Positions 1-8,457 are shown, counted from the stretch's first letter. The stretch is 64,000 nucleotides of DNA from UBA2336 sp049306095 (GCA_049306095.1 JBAQPU010000034.1:1-64000); one strand, 5' to 3'. Program-made: numbers and translations. The notes: generated by a model from the letters alone, not told the origin.

Positions 1-476
1 CCGTTGGTACTGTTCATGAGCTGACCGGAATAAATTTTTTGATCTTTTGCAACCTGCAACAGACTGTCGAGTTCCTGTTGAGACGAAATGGTCTCGGGGA
101 AAATATCTTTAAATAGGAATTGTTTATTGGCTGTATCCTTAACAATCATTTTTAAGGTGGGCAGGGCTACCACTTCTGTTACCCCTTCAATTGTTTTAAT
201 TCGGTTGGCCAGGGTACGAAGCGAGTTGAAATGATCGAGCGTGTAAACGGCACTGTCTTTCATTCCAACAACGATGATGTTGCCGTCTTCACCGAACTTT
301 TCTTTAAACGAATTGAAATAAATCAGGTCGGGATCCTCCGGGGGAACCGTACGGGCGAAGTCGTAACTCATCACAATTTTAGTCATGTGATAACCCATGA
401 AAACCGTGACAATACCGATGAGGATTATAAAGTATAATCTATACTTGATGATGACTGAGGCGAGGCTATTCCACAT
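1..476 (-). CDS. MMPL/RND-family exporter, N-terminal part (cut by window edge)
   Basis: The first 158 codons of a large inner-membrane transporter; the rest lies left of the window. After a short basic start (MWNSLASVIIKYR) there is a transmembrane segment at about residues 12-33. A periplasmic stretch follows with the family-typical 'YDFARTVPPEDPD' entry, a 'FGEDGNIIVVGM' strand and 'LRTLANRIKTIEGVTEVVALPT', the ferredoxin-like porter fold seen in RND/MMPL 'predicted exporter' proteins. The family moves hydrophobic compounds or lipids using the proton gradient; the substrate here cannot be read. The ATG at 476 is the only start that keeps the first membrane helix. A perfect Bacteroidota -7 box lies only 6 nt before it. 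Divergent from the small zinc-ribbon gene. Confidence 0.75.
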   Translation of the reverse strand, partial: MWNSLASVIIKYRLYFIILIGIVTVFMGYHMTKIVMSYDFARTVPPEDPDLIYFNSFKEKFGEDGNIIVVGMKDSAVYTLDHFNSLRTLANRIKTIEGVTEVVALPTLKMIVKDTANKQFLFKDIFPETISSQQELDSLLQVAKDQKIYSGQLMNSTN

Positions 477-482
477 AGGATT

Positions 483-490
483 CAAAGCTA
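483..490 (-). promoter_or_regulatory. -7 promoter box of the MMPL/RND exporter
   Basis: On the minus strand this reads TAGCTTTG, an exact match to the Bacteroidota TAnnTTTG box. The ATG begins 6 nt after it, so the mRNA would have almost no leader. No clear TTG is seen at the -33 position, which lowers confidence. Confidence 0.45.
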
Positions 491-521
491 ACAATTTTTA
501 GGTTTTTGATGTTGCCGGCAA

Positions 522-553
522 TTTGAACTGTTCAAAATAGGATGATACCTTCG
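522..553 (+). promoter_or_regulatory. Promoter of the small zinc-ribbon gene
   Basis: TTTG at 522-525, a 20-nt spacer, then TACCTTCG at 546-553 (one mismatch to TAnnTTTG). The ATG follows 19 nt after the box, a normal leader for this phylum. Confidence 0.45.
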
Positions 554-572
554 GTACCTAATCGTAGAAGAA

Positions 573-944
573 ATGGCTTCAGGAAAACAAAAACCACAGT
601 ACATGGTGATTTACAGGTGTAAAACCTGCACGTTAGAATCGGGCTATACGGAACAGGATGTACCCAAATGCCGCTATTGTGATGAGGAAACTTCTATGGA
701 ATTAATTTCAAAACAGGAATTGACTCCCGAGGTGATGGCTGCTCGGTTAAAAGCGGTGTCGGATAATATGATGAAAAATCTGGAAAGCGCTTATCAGTCG
801 ATGCCAGATGATCAGAACCTGCTGGGGGATGACAAAGATGCGGAAGGAGAAATGCTTAAGCTGCTGGCCATGATGCAAAAGCTACGCGATCAGATTCAGA
901 ATCTGAAACTGGAAAATCCTGACGGGAAAGAAAATAAAGAATAG
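573..944 (+). CDS. Small zinc-ribbon protein of unknown function
   Basis: A 123-residue soluble protein. The N-terminal third has a CxxC pair at C16-C19 (CKTC) and a second at C33-C36 (CRYC), which should bind one zinc as a ribbon. The remainder is acidic and helical: 'ELTPEVMAARLKAVSDN', then a heptad-like stretch 'MLKLLAMMQKLRDQIQNLKL' that looks like a short coiled coil. No catalytic motif is visible. It faces the convergent dgt gene, whose stop lies 6 nt away, so its mRNA end probably overlaps dgt antisense. It could be an RNA- or protein-binding adaptor; I do not recognise the family and assign no function. Confidence 0.7.
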   Translation: MASGKQKPQYMVIYRCKTCTLESGYTEQDVPKCRYCDEETSMELISKQELTPEVMAARLKAVSDNMMKNLESAYQSMPDDQNLLGDDKDAEGEMLKLLAMMQKLRDQIQNLKLENPDGKENKE

Positions 945-950
945 AACAGC

Positions 951-2273
951 TTATCGTACACCCTTAATTTTTCGGAAGAGGCCGATCGCATGACGATCGG
1001 TTAACCCCGAAATGAAATCGATGATGTTCCGGGCAACTGCATAGGGGGCAGGATGTTGTTCAATATTCCAGCGAATGTCTTCTGGAAGCAGCAAGGAAAG
1101 ATTAGAATATTTTCGGGAAGAGTTTCTCTGAACTAGATGGTTTCCGGCCAGCAAGAATTCCTCCAGCAAGCCAGGCAATACGGCATGGCCTGTGGCCTCA
1201 ATTTCAACCACCTGTCGGGCCCGATAAATTTTTTCGACAGACAGGTTGATGATCTCGCGTAATGCTTGCTTCGATGGACAATGATCGGCCAATGCCTGAT
1301 CAAATTCTCCTGAAAGGATTTTATTTTCGTTATCGAGAAAAAGTGTAGAGCACTCGTTCATCAAATCACCGATAGCCAGTGCACGCAGGAAGCCGATTTT
1401 TTCGGCTTTGCTGTTTAACGACTGAAGTTTACCAAGTTTTGATTTGTTTTTGGTAAGAACGTTTTCAAAAAGCGCACGGGCCTCTTCGTAGCTAACCATT
1501 CCTAAACTGCATCCATCCTCCAAATCGATGATGCTGTAGCAAATATCATCAGCGGCCTCTACCAAAAAAGCCAACGGATGGCGATTGTATACGTTGTCGC
1601 TTACCCTGTTTAACGCAAGGTTGTTGGCAACGTCAATGAAAATCTTTTGTTCAGACCGGAAGTATCCAAATTTTTTTTGACTGCGCTTTGATTTGTTTCG
1701 TTCCGCAAAAAGTGAGGGACAAGGATATTTTGTGAACGCGCCCAGGGTAGCGAAGCTTAGTTTTAGTCCGTATTGATTTTTATTTAGAATTCGAAACCCC
1801 TGGGCGTTGCCCTCAAACTTGATCAGGTCATTCCATTCATCGGGGGTTACTTTTTCTTTGAACGATTGCCCAACCGGGTGATGCTGGAAAAAATCAGAGA
1901 TGGCATCTTCACCGGCATGGCCAAAAGGAGGATTTCCTAAGTCGTGAGCAAGCGATGCAGCTGCTACGATGGCTCCAAAATCAAAAAGCGAAAAATTGGA
2001 AGCAAGCCCGGGATGGCGTTGTAAAATTATTTCGCCTACCCGCTTACCAAGCGAGCGGCCTACGCTGGAAACTTCCAGACTGTGCGTTAATCGTGTATGA
2101 ACAAAATCCGTTTCGGGCAGCGGATGAACCTGCGTTTTATCCTGAAGCTTTCGAAAAGGGTGTGAAAAAATAATGCGATCATAGTCTTGCTCAAAGGCGC
2201 TTCGCGATGGCTCGGATGTGCCCTCCTGTTTTTGACCAATGCGTTGTGAGGAAAGAAGTTGTTGCCAGTTCAT
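951..2273 (-). CDS. dgt: Deoxyguanosinetriphosphate triphosphohydrolase (Dgt family)
   Basis: Hydrolyses dGTP (and often other dNTPs) to the nucleoside plus tripolyphosphate, trimming the dNTP pool. The HD metal site is clear: 'RLTHSLEVSS' (H64), 'LAHDLGNPPFGHAGE' (H110, D111, H119) and a later 'EAADDICYSIIDLEDG' supplying the final aspartate. 440 residues, in the normal range for the type without insertion. The C-terminal half ('RQVVEIEATGHAVLPGLLEEF') matches the helical region of the family. The ATG is followed by the typical 'MNWQQLLSSQR'. Single gene between glyS upstream and the convergent zinc-ribbon gene. Confidence 0.93.
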   Translation of the reverse strand: MNWQQLLSSQRIGQKQEGTSEPSRSAFEQDYDRIIFSHPFRKLQDKTQVHPLPETDFVHTRLTHSLEVSSVGRSLGKRVGEIILQRHPGLASNFSLFDFGAIVAAASLAHDLGNPPFGHAGEDAISDFFQHHPVGQSFKEKVTPDEWNDLIKFEGNAQGFRILNKNQYGLKLSFATLGAFTKYPCPSLFAERNKSKRSQKKFGYFRSEQKIFIDVANNLALNRVSDNVYNRHPLAFLVEAADDICYSIIDLEDGCSLGMVSYEEARALFENVLTKNKSKLGKLQSLNSKAEKIGFLRALAIGDLMNECSTLFLDNENKILSGEFDQALADHCPSKQALREIINLSVEKIYRARQVVEIEATGHAVLPGLLEEFLLAGNHLVQRNSSRKYSNLSLLLPEDIRWNIEQHPAPYAVARNIIDFISGLTDRHAIGLFRKIKGVR

Positions 2274-2357
2274 GACTACAGGTGGGATCTTGGTTTGTTA
2301 ATCTTGTTCTAGAATAAAAGTCAGGAAGCCTTAAACCTGAGTAGCTGTGTCTAAAAA

Positions 2358-3899
2358 TCAGATTTTCTTTAACAGGTTATTAATCGAACACGCATTCACC
2401 AGGATTGACCTGAGCTCGTTTGTGTGAACGCGTTCCTGTTTCATGCTATCGCGTTCACGAATGGTAACCGTGTTGTCTTCTAACGTTTGATGATCGATCG
2501 TGATACAATATGGAGTACCAATAGCATCCTGCCTCCTGTAGCGTTTACCGATGGCATCTTTTTCTTCATAGAAACAACGAAGGTCAAATTTGAGATCGTT
2601 CATGATCTCCTTGGCTTTTTCAGGGAGTCCGTCTTTTTTCACCAGCGGAAGTATCGCAACTTTATTGGGCGCCAGTGGAGCCGGAATTTTCAGCACAACA
2701 CGGTCGCTGCCGTCTTCCAGTTTTTCTTCTGTGTAGGAACTTGTAAGAACGGAAAGAAACATCCTGTCTAGCCCAACCGAAGTTTCTACCACATAAGGAA
2801 TGTAGTTCTGGTTGTCTTCGCCATCGAAGTATTGAAGCTTTTTACCGGAATATTTTTCGTGGCTTTTTAAATCGAAATCGGTACGGGAGTGAATGCCCTC
2901 TAATTCTTTAAAGCCCATGGGGAAATTAAATTGAATATCGGCCGCGGCATTAGCGTAGTGCGCCAGGTTCAAATGATCATGAAACCTGTAATTCTCTTGC
3001 CCAAGTCCTAATGCCAAATGCCATTTCATTCTTTTCTCTTTCCAATGCTCATACCATTGCATCTCTTCACCCGGCTTTACAAAGAATTGCATTTCCATTT
3101 GCTCGAACTCGCGCATACGGAAAATAAACTGGCGTGCTACAATTTCATTTCTGAAAGCCTTACCGATTTGCGCAATCCCGAAAGGGATTTTCATCCGGCC
3201 TGTCTTCTGCACGTTCAGGAAGTTCACAAAAATCCCCTGTGCAGTTTCAGGTCTTAAATAAATTTTGTTGGCATCATCGGCTATCGAACCCATTTCAGTT
3301 GAAAACATCAAATTGAACTGACGAACATCTGTCCAGTTTTTGGTTCCCGAAACCGGGTCAGCAATCTCCAGGTCAACAATAATTTGCTTCATTTCGGCCA
3401 TGTCTGATTTATTCATGGCATCTTTTAAACGGTTATTGGCCTCATCAATTTTTTTCTGATATTCGACAACACGCCCGTTGGTGGTTACAAACATCTCGCG
3501 GTTAAAGTTTTCAAAGCGCTTGGCGGCTTTATCAACCTCCTTTTCGATTTTTTCTTCGAGCTTTTCGATATAGCCTTCAATCAATTGATCGGCACGGTAG
3601 CGTTTTTTAGAATCTTTATTGTCGATCATCGGATCGTTAAAAGCATCTACGTGACCGGAAGCCTTCCAAATGGTGGGGTGCATAAAAATGGCCGAATCAA
3701 TGCCCACGATGTTTTCGTGCATCATGGTCATGAATTTCCACCAGTACTCCTTAATATTATTTTTCAGCTCGGCACCGTTCTGCCCGTAGTCATACACCGC
3801 GCTGAGGCCATCATAAATTTCACTGCTTTGAAAAACAAACCCATACTCCTTCGCATGGGAGATCACATTCTTGAAAAGATTATCTTCCTGGTTCGCCAT
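2358..3899 (-). CDS. glyS: Glycyl-tRNA synthetase, class II alpha2 type
   Basis: Charges tRNA-Gly with glycine in the cytoplasm. Class II motifs are visible: 'YLRPETAQGIFVNF', motif 2 'GIAQIGKAFRNEI', motif 3 'ETSVGLDRMFLSVL', then a C-terminal anticodon-binding domain beginning near 'PAPLAPNKVAILPLV'. About 513 residues, the single-chain homodimer type also found in archaea and eukaryotes rather than the two-subunit GlyQ/GlyS type. I chose the ATG at 3899 ('MANQEDNLFKNVISHAKEYGF'); an upstream ATG at 3929 would place the exact -7 promoter box inside the coding region. With that start the mRNA has little or no leader. Confidence 0.94.
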   Translation of the reverse strand: MANQEDNLFKNVISHAKEYGFVFQSSEIYDGLSAVYDYGQNGAELKNNIKEYWWKFMTMMHENIVGIDSAIFMHPTIWKASGHVDAFNDPMIDNKDSKKRYRADQLIEGYIEKLEEKIEKEVDKAAKRFENFNREMFVTTNGRVVEYQKKIDEANNRLKDAMNKSDMAEMKQIIVDLEIADPVSGTKNWTDVRQFNLMFSTEMGSIADDANKIYLRPETAQGIFVNFLNVQKTGRMKIPFGIAQIGKAFRNEIVARQFIFRMREFEQMEMQFFVKPGEEMQWYEHWKEKRMKWHLALGLGQENYRFHDHLNLAHYANAAADIQFNFPMGFKELEGIHSRTDFDLKSHEKYSGKKLQYFDGEDNQNYIPYVVETSVGLDRMFLSVLTSSYTEEKLEDGSDRVVLKIPAPLAPNKVAILPLVKKDGLPEKAKEIMNDLKFDLRCFYEEKDAIGKRYRRQDAIGTPYCITIDHQTLEDNTVTIRERDSMKQERVHTNELRSILVNACSINNLLKKI

Positions 3900-3905
3900 A
3901 AGGCG

Positions 3906-3913
3906 CAAAGATA
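3906..3913 (-). promoter_or_regulatory. -7 promoter box of glyS
   Basis: Minus strand TATCTTTG, a perfect TAnnTTTG box. It ends 6 nt before the ATG at 3899, so transcription would begin at or next to the start codon. The -33 element is weak (a CTG about 17 nt further upstream). Confidence 0.5.
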
Positions 3914-4013
3914 ATCCCAAAATTGTCATTCAGCATCACCTTTTTTTCAATGGGGTGACAGAACGCCTGGCTATTTTATCGGAGGCTTTAAAGGGAAGAC
4001 TTGTAATTTTTAA

Positions 4014-5288
4014 CTACGGTCTCGGAAACCTGACGGTAAACGTGCTGCCGGCACGTGGTACCGATTGCAGCTGAATGGTTCCCGAAAGTTTGTTGATGGT
4101 TTCTTTCACGATGTACAGACCAAGTCCCGAGCCCTGCGAACTTTCATTGGCACGAAAGAACATGTCAAAAATTCGTTTTTGGTACTGCGGATCAATACCC
4201 TGACCGTTGTCCTCCACGTGCAGTGAAAATGATTCGGTTGTTTGCTGGCAAGACAATTGGATGAATTTATTTTCCTTCCGGTGATCGTGGTAACGTATGG
4301 CGTTTGAAATCAGGTTAGAAAGGATGGTTTGCAGGCGAGTGGCATCTGACTCAACCTCAAAATTTTGATCGATGTTGATTGTGAAGGTAATGTCTTCTGC
4401 CCCGGCTGTATAGCGAAGCGATTCCCACACATCACTGGCAAGGGCATACAAGTTGACTTTACTATAGTTGATTTGTAACCGGTTGTTACGCGAATAGTCG
4501 GTGATATCTTTAATAAATCCATCCAGCGAATTCACACGCTTGTTCATCATGCTCAGGAATTGCTTGATCTCCTGAATATCATTCGATTTTTCGCTCAGGC
4601 TGATCAACCCCAGTACAGATGCCAATGGTGCCCGTAGATCATGAGACGTACAGTAAACAAACCGGTCAAGTTCCTCATTGGATTTTGTCAGCAGTTTGTT
4701 GCTGTTAATGAGTTGGCGTGCGTTATGATGGTTAATGCTGATCAGCAAATAAATGGCCAGGATAGAAGTTGGAAAGGCCGCTGAAAAGTTGATCAGAAAA
4801 TTCAGGTAGCGCTCTTCCTCGGTGTAGAGTTTCTCTGGCAGGATTGAGAAATCTGTTGAGTAAGCCAAAAAGAACAAGAAAAAAGTAAACAAGGCAAAGT
4901 TGATGGCAATAATGCGCTGATGATAGCTGAATACCGCAAAGGCACCAAGGGTAATGGGAACAAAAAGGATGGCTGCACCGGTATTGATGCCTTCACTGGC
5001 GGCAAAAAGATAAACGATGATGCTAAGGGTTGGGAATAGAAAATAATTGGCGCTGCAATGATCGCCCTTGCGGTGGAGGTATAAGGCAGCTGATAATAAA
5101 CCAATTCCGAAAAGATAGACGGGAATGGTTTGATAGACTCCCCAACTCAGGTCGATCAGAAGATACATGGTGCAAACGGCAATTCCAACCAACGCGAACT
5201 GCCCTGAAAGCATCACCTGCTTGTATTCATTCCAGGACTCGATAAAAGTCTGTTTTCCAATAATGAAATCTCGAATGGCTCTTTTCAT
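4014..5288 (-). CDS. Membrane sensor histidine kinase
   Basis: Autophosphorylating kinase of a two-component system. The N-terminal half (about residues 25-195) has six or so hydrophobic helices and no obvious periplasmic sensor loop. The kinase core follows: phosphoacceptor 'FVYCTSHDLRAPLASVLGL' with the H-box histidine, N box 'LSNLISNAIRYHDH', 'VEDNGQGIDPQYQKRIFDMFFR' and G2 'GSGLGLYIVKETI'. No receiver domain and no adjacent regulator gene, so it is an orphan kinase. The ATG at 5288 is preferred over a TTG at 5300 because a perfect -7 box lies at 5306-5313. The signal sensed is unknown; a membrane or redox cue is possible but not shown. Confidence 0.85.
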   Translation of the reverse strand: MKRAIRDFIIGKQTFIESWNEYKQVMLSGQFALVGIAVCTMYLLIDLSWGVYQTIPVYLFGIGLLSAALYLHRKGDHCSANYFLFPTLSIIVYLFAASEGINTGAAILFVPITLGAFAVFSYHQRIIAINFALFTFFLFFLAYSTDFSILPEKLYTEEERYLNFLINFSAAFPTSILAIYLLISINHHNARQLINSNKLLTKSNEELDRFVYCTSHDLRAPLASVLGLISLSEKSNDIQEIKQFLSMMNKRVNSLDGFIKDITDYSRNNRLQINYSKVNLYALASDVWESLRYTAGAEDITFTINIDQNFEVESDATRLQTILSNLISNAIRYHDHRKENKFIQLSCQQTTESFSLHVEDNGQGIDPQYQKRIFDMFFRANESSQGSGLGLYIVKETINKLSGTIQLQSVPRAGSTFTVRFPRP

Positions 5289-5305
5289 ACCAGTAATCAA
5301 TGCAG

Positions 5306-5313
5306 CAAAGGTA
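5306..5313 (-). promoter_or_regulatory. -7 promoter box of the histidine kinase
   Basis: Minus strand TACCTTTG, exact match to TAnnTTTG, 17 nt before the ATG at 5288. No convincing -33 TTG. Confidence 0.45.
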
Positions 5314-5430
5314 TTTCAGAGGAGTATCCTAAAAACAGATAACTGAAGTCAGATATGAGGGATGCAAGATTTTTGGTGGTTTGAAAGAAAATTCAGGAGA
5401 GGGAAGGTAAAAAGCCTTATTTTGTCCGGA

Positions 5431-6294
5431 ATGAGTATTGCATTTAAGCGAATAGGACTGGCAATAGCCTTTTCACCAAGGTTAGAATCGCTGTTAAGCG
5501 AGGCAAGCCGGTTAAAGCGTTACTGGAAGGCCGATCTGGTTTTAGTCCACGTTGGTGAGGTTAGTGCTGGTGCTGCTGCTTCCTTACAGGTATTGCTTTC
5601 AAGAGTGGGTCTTACGGAGCAGGAAGTTGTTATTCGCTGGGAACACGGTGACCCCGCAAGAAGGGTGCTCTCAGTTTGTAAGGAAGAAGGGGTGGATCTT
5701 ATTATCGCTGGGGCCCTTAAAAAGGAAAATATTCTGAAGTATTATTTAGGTACAATTGCGCGAAAAATACTGCGTAAATCAGATTGCTCCGTACTGTTAT
5801 TGCTTAATCCTTCAGTAGAGCCAACACCCTTAAAAAATATTGTTGTTAATGCCGAGGATAGCCCGTTCATACAAGAGGCCCTGGAGGTTGGATGTGAAAT
5901 TGCGAGGATTGAACAATCAAACTGGCTGCACGTTGTGCGCGAAATAAAACTGTATGGCCTCACCATGTCAACGGCCGATCAGCATTCAGAAGAAGAATAC
6001 ACGCAATTAAGAAACGACTTAGTCTCTACAGAGATTGACAATGTGCAAAAGATGTTGAATAAAATTCCCCACGAGGGACTGAAAGTCAACATCAAGATTC
6101 TTTCCGGTAAGGCAGGTTATGAGTTGGCTCAATTCGCAGAGCGCAAACATGCCGACTTGCTAATTGTGGGAGCGGCCCCAAGAAAGTTTTCTTTTTTTGA
6201 TCGCGTATTTCCGCACGATCTGGAATATATTTTTGCTGATTTACCCTGCAACTTGTTGATAGTTCATCCGCGAAAGGAGGTTCGTCATGCTTAA
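5431..6294 (+). CDS. Tandem universal stress protein (UspA family)
   Basis: Two UspA alpha/beta domains in one chain of about 287 residues. The first begins 'FKRIGLAIAFSPRLESLL' and ends 'RKSDCSVLLLLNP'; the second begins 'PLKNIVVNAEDSPFIQEAL' and ends 'LIVGAAPRKFSFFDRVFPHDLEYIFADLPCNLLIVHP'. The first domain has 'IIAGALKKENILKYYLGTIARKIL' where ATP-binding Usp proteins have G-x2-G-x9-G(S/T), so nucleotide binding is uncertain. ATG 5431 starts just before the first strand; upstream codons read through a non-conserved stretch. The last 8 nt overlap the antiporter gene, so the two are translationally coupled, which suggests that the Usp domains sense a stress signal for the transporter. Confidence 0.85.
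   Translation: MSIAFKRIGLAIAFSPRLESLLSEASRLKRYWKADLVLVHVGEVSAGAAASLQVLLSRVGLTEQEVVIRWEHGDPARRVLSVCKEEGVDLIIAGALKKENILKYYLGTIARKILRKSDCSVLLLLNPSVEPTPLKNIVVNAEDSPFIQEALEVGCEIARIEQSNWLHVVREIKLYGLTMSTADQHSEEEYTQLRNDLVSTEIDNVQKMLNKIPHEGLKVNIKILSGKAGYELAQFAERKHADLLIVGAAPRKFSFFDRVFPHDLEYIFADLPCNLLIVHPRKEVRHA
6273..6280 (+). promoter_or_regulatory. Strong Shine-Dalgarno site for the antiporter
   Basis: AAAGGAGG inside the end of the Usp gene, 6 nt before the antiporter ATG at 6287. Such a strong site is uncommon in this phylum and fixes the start of the downstream gene. Confidence 0.6.
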
Positions 6295-7525
6295 GTTAAG
6301 TCAAGGTGAGCTGCTTAACCTGTTAATTCAACTGGGTATTATGCTGGTGGCCAGTCGTGTTCTGGCCGAGGTAGCCAGAAGGTTTAAGCAACCGGCTGTA
6401 GTAGGTGAAATCATAGCGGGTATATTGTTAGGCCCAACTATTCTGGGTATGATTTCGCCCGAGAGTTTTGCGATGATTTTTCCTCCTGAAACCTCATCGC
6501 TGGTGTTAGATGGTTTTGTACAAGTTGCCGTGGTGATGTTGCTTTTCATAGCAGGGTTAGAAGTTGACCTTCACATCGTACTGCAACAAGGCAGGCAGGC
6601 GGCCTTCACCAGTTTGCTTGGCTTGGTAATACCATTTTTATTTGGATTTGCTCTTCCGTACCTGTTTCCGCATTTTTTCGGTTATGCCGATGAAGGAAAG
6701 CGGTTAGCCTTTGCACTCTTTATGGGAACCTCCATGGCCATTACAGCCTTGCCGGTAATTGCCCGTATACTCATGGACCTCGGTATTTTTAAAACACGCA
6801 TGGGCATGCTGGTGATTTCTTCGGCCATGATTAACGACCTGATCGGGTGGTTGATTTTTTCAGTGGTACTGGGCATGATCGGGAGGGGGCACCAGAATAT
6901 TTCGTTACTGAATACAGTAATGCTTACTGTTGGCTTTACAGCAGTCATGCTTACCCTGGGAAGAGGGGTATTAAATCGGGCCCTGCCCTGGGTAAATAAA
7001 AGAATGGCCTGGCCGGGAGGTGTGCTTTCCTTGTCGCTGGCCCTTTGTTTTTTGGCGGCTGCCTTTACCGAGTACATTGGTATTCATGCCATTTTCGGGG
7101 CCTTCATTTTTGGTGTGGCACTTGGCGATTCGGAGCACATGAGTGAGCGGGCGAAGGAAATCGTACATCAGTTTATCAATAATATTTTTGCTCCGCTATT
7201 CTTTGTTGCCATTGGGTTGCGCGTAAACTTCATTGCCAATTTTGATTTGATGCTCACGCTTGCCATCCTGATCATAGCGTTTGTCGGTAAAATCATCGGC
7301 AGTGGTTGGGGTACCCGGTTGGGCGGGTTTAGCTGGAAGGAATCACTGGCGGCAGGCTTTGGTATGAATGCGCGGGGTGCGATGGAAATCATTCTGGGGT
7401 TAATTGCCCTTGAAAATGGTTTGATCAACGAAAAGGTTTTTGTTTCGCTTGTCATTATGGCGCTTATAACCAGCATGACCAGCGGCCCGTTGATGAAGTG
7501 GAGTTTGAGTAGGAAGTGGAATTAA
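6287..7525 (+). CDS. CPA2-family cation/proton antiporter
   Basis: Inner-membrane sodium or potassium/proton exchanger of 412 residues with about twelve hydrophobic segments. Family features: 'RRFKQPAVVGEIIAGILLGPTILG' in helix 2, 'MLLFIAGLEVDL', 'GTSMAITALPVIARIL' (the unwound helix 4 region), 'SAMINDLIGWLIF' with the ND motif of the ion site, and 'GMNARGAMEIIL' near the end. It stops after the membrane domain, so it has no C-terminal TrkA-N/KTN domain. The regulatory role may be taken by the Usp protein that overlaps it upstream. Its stop codon shares TTAA with the convergent mazG stop. Confidence 0.9.
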   Translation: MLKLSQGELLNLLIQLGIMLVASRVLAEVARRFKQPAVVGEIIAGILLGPTILGMISPESFAMIFPPETSSLVLDGFVQVAVVMLLFIAGLEVDLHIVLQQGRQAAFTSLLGLVIPFLFGFALPYLFPHFFGYADEGKRLAFALFMGTSMAITALPVIARILMDLGIFKTRMGMLVISSAMINDLIGWLIFSVVLGMIGRGHQNISLLNTVMLTVGFTAVMLTLGRGVLNRALPWVNKRMAWPGGVLSLSLALCFLAAAFTEYIGIHAIFGAFIFGVALGDSEHMSERAKEIVHQFINNIFAPLFFVAIGLRVNFIANFDLMLTLAILIIAFVGKIIGSGWGTRLGGFSWKESLAAGFGMNARGAMEIILGLIALENGLINEKVFVSLVIMALITSMTSGPLMKWSLSRKWN

Positions 7526-8334
7526 AGACTTTTAGCCCTATTCCAGTACATATCCATTTCTTCTAATGTCATCTCGCCCATTAGCTTTCCGTCTTTGGCC
7601 GATTCGCTTTCCAGGTACTGAAAGCGCTTGATGAATTTTTTGTTGGTTCGTTCCAATGCTTCTTCGGGGTCGATGTTGATGAAGCGTGCATAGTTTACAA
7701 GCGAGAATAATAAATCACCGAATTCTGCCATTGCTTTTTCTTTGTTAATGGCTTCATCAGTTTCAGCATTGAATTCCTTTTTAAACTCCTGCATTTCTTC
7801 TTCCACCTTTTCCCACACTTGCTCTTTCTTTTCCCAATCAAACCCAACGCCTCGTGCTTTATCCTGAATACGAATGGCTTTTACCAAAGCCGGCAACGAT
7901 TTTGGCACACCCTCTAACACGGATTTATTACCCGTCTTCAATTTTATTTTTTCCCAGTTTTCTTTTACTGTTTTTTCATCGGTAGCAACAACATCGCCAT
8001 ATACATGCGGATGACGTTCAATGAGTTTATCACAAATGGCATTCAGCACATCGGCAACATTAAACGCATTTTTTTCTTCTGCAATGCGAGCATAATAAAC
8101 ATTGTGCAGCATGAGGTCGCCCAATTCTTTTTTTACCTCAGGAAGATTTCCATCTAAGATGGAATCTGAAAGTTCATACGTTTCTTCTATTGTCAAATGG
8201 CGCAGACTTTCCAGGGTTTGTTTTTTATCCCACGGACAATTTTCACGCAACTCATTCATGACGGTGAGGAGGCGGTCGAAGGCTTTAAGTTTTTCCTGGC
8301 GTTTTAAATCGGGTGCAGAGAATGGTTTTTTCAT
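7522..8334 (-). CDS. mazG: Nucleoside triphosphate pyrophosphohydrolase MazG
   Basis: Cleaves NTPs/dNTPs to NMP and pyrophosphate; a house-cleaning enzyme. The full two-domain type: the N-terminal MazG domain with 'CPWDKKQTLESLRHLTIEETYEL' and 'KKELGDLMLHNVYYARI' (EExxE-x12-ExxD pattern), then a second copy 'GFDWEKKEQVWEKVEEEMQEF' with 'EFGDLLFSLVNYARF'. 270 residues matches the E. coli-type length. Convergent with the antiporter, with stop codons overlapping by three bases. Divergent from the phosphoglucosamine mutase gene across a gap holding two palindromes. Confidence 0.93.
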   Translation of the reverse strand: MKKPFSAPDLKRQEKLKAFDRLLTVMNELRENCPWDKKQTLESLRHLTIEETYELSDSILDGNLPEVKKELGDLMLHNVYYARIAEEKNAFNVADVLNAICDKLIERHPHVYGDVVATDEKTVKENWEKIKLKTGNKSVLEGVPKSLPALVKAIRIQDKARGVGFDWEKKEQVWEKVEEEMQEFKKEFNAETDEAINKEKAMAEFGDLLFSLVNYARFINIDPEEALERTNKKFIKRFQYLESESAKDGKLMGEMTLEEMDMYWNRAKSL

Positions 8335-8352
8335 GGTTCAAAAGTAAGCATT

Positions 8353-8387
8353 TAGTCGTCAGACCGCTTAGAGCGGCCTGACGACTA
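8353..8387. repeat. Long hairpin palindrome in the mazG/glmM gap
   Basis: Arms TAGTCGTCAG (8353-8362) and CTGACGACTA (8378-8387) with an inner CCGCT/AGCGG stem, one A-C mismatch and a 3-nt loop: about 15 paired positions. It lies upstream of both divergent genes, so it is not a simple terminator. Confidence 0.75.
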
Positions 8388-8433
8388 GTATCCTCGGCCG
8401 ATGTCTCAGTTTTTTCGGTTTGTATCCGCTTCC

Positions 8434-8457
8434 TCGGTCTGTGTCATCACAGACCGA
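8434..8457. repeat. Palindrome with TCAT tetraloop
   Basis: Perfect 10-bp arms TCGGTCTGTG (8434-8443) and CACAGACCGA (8448-8457) around TCAT. A related palindrome with TCAA in the loop lies at 60437-60468, so this is probably a dispersed element. Confidence 0.7.
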
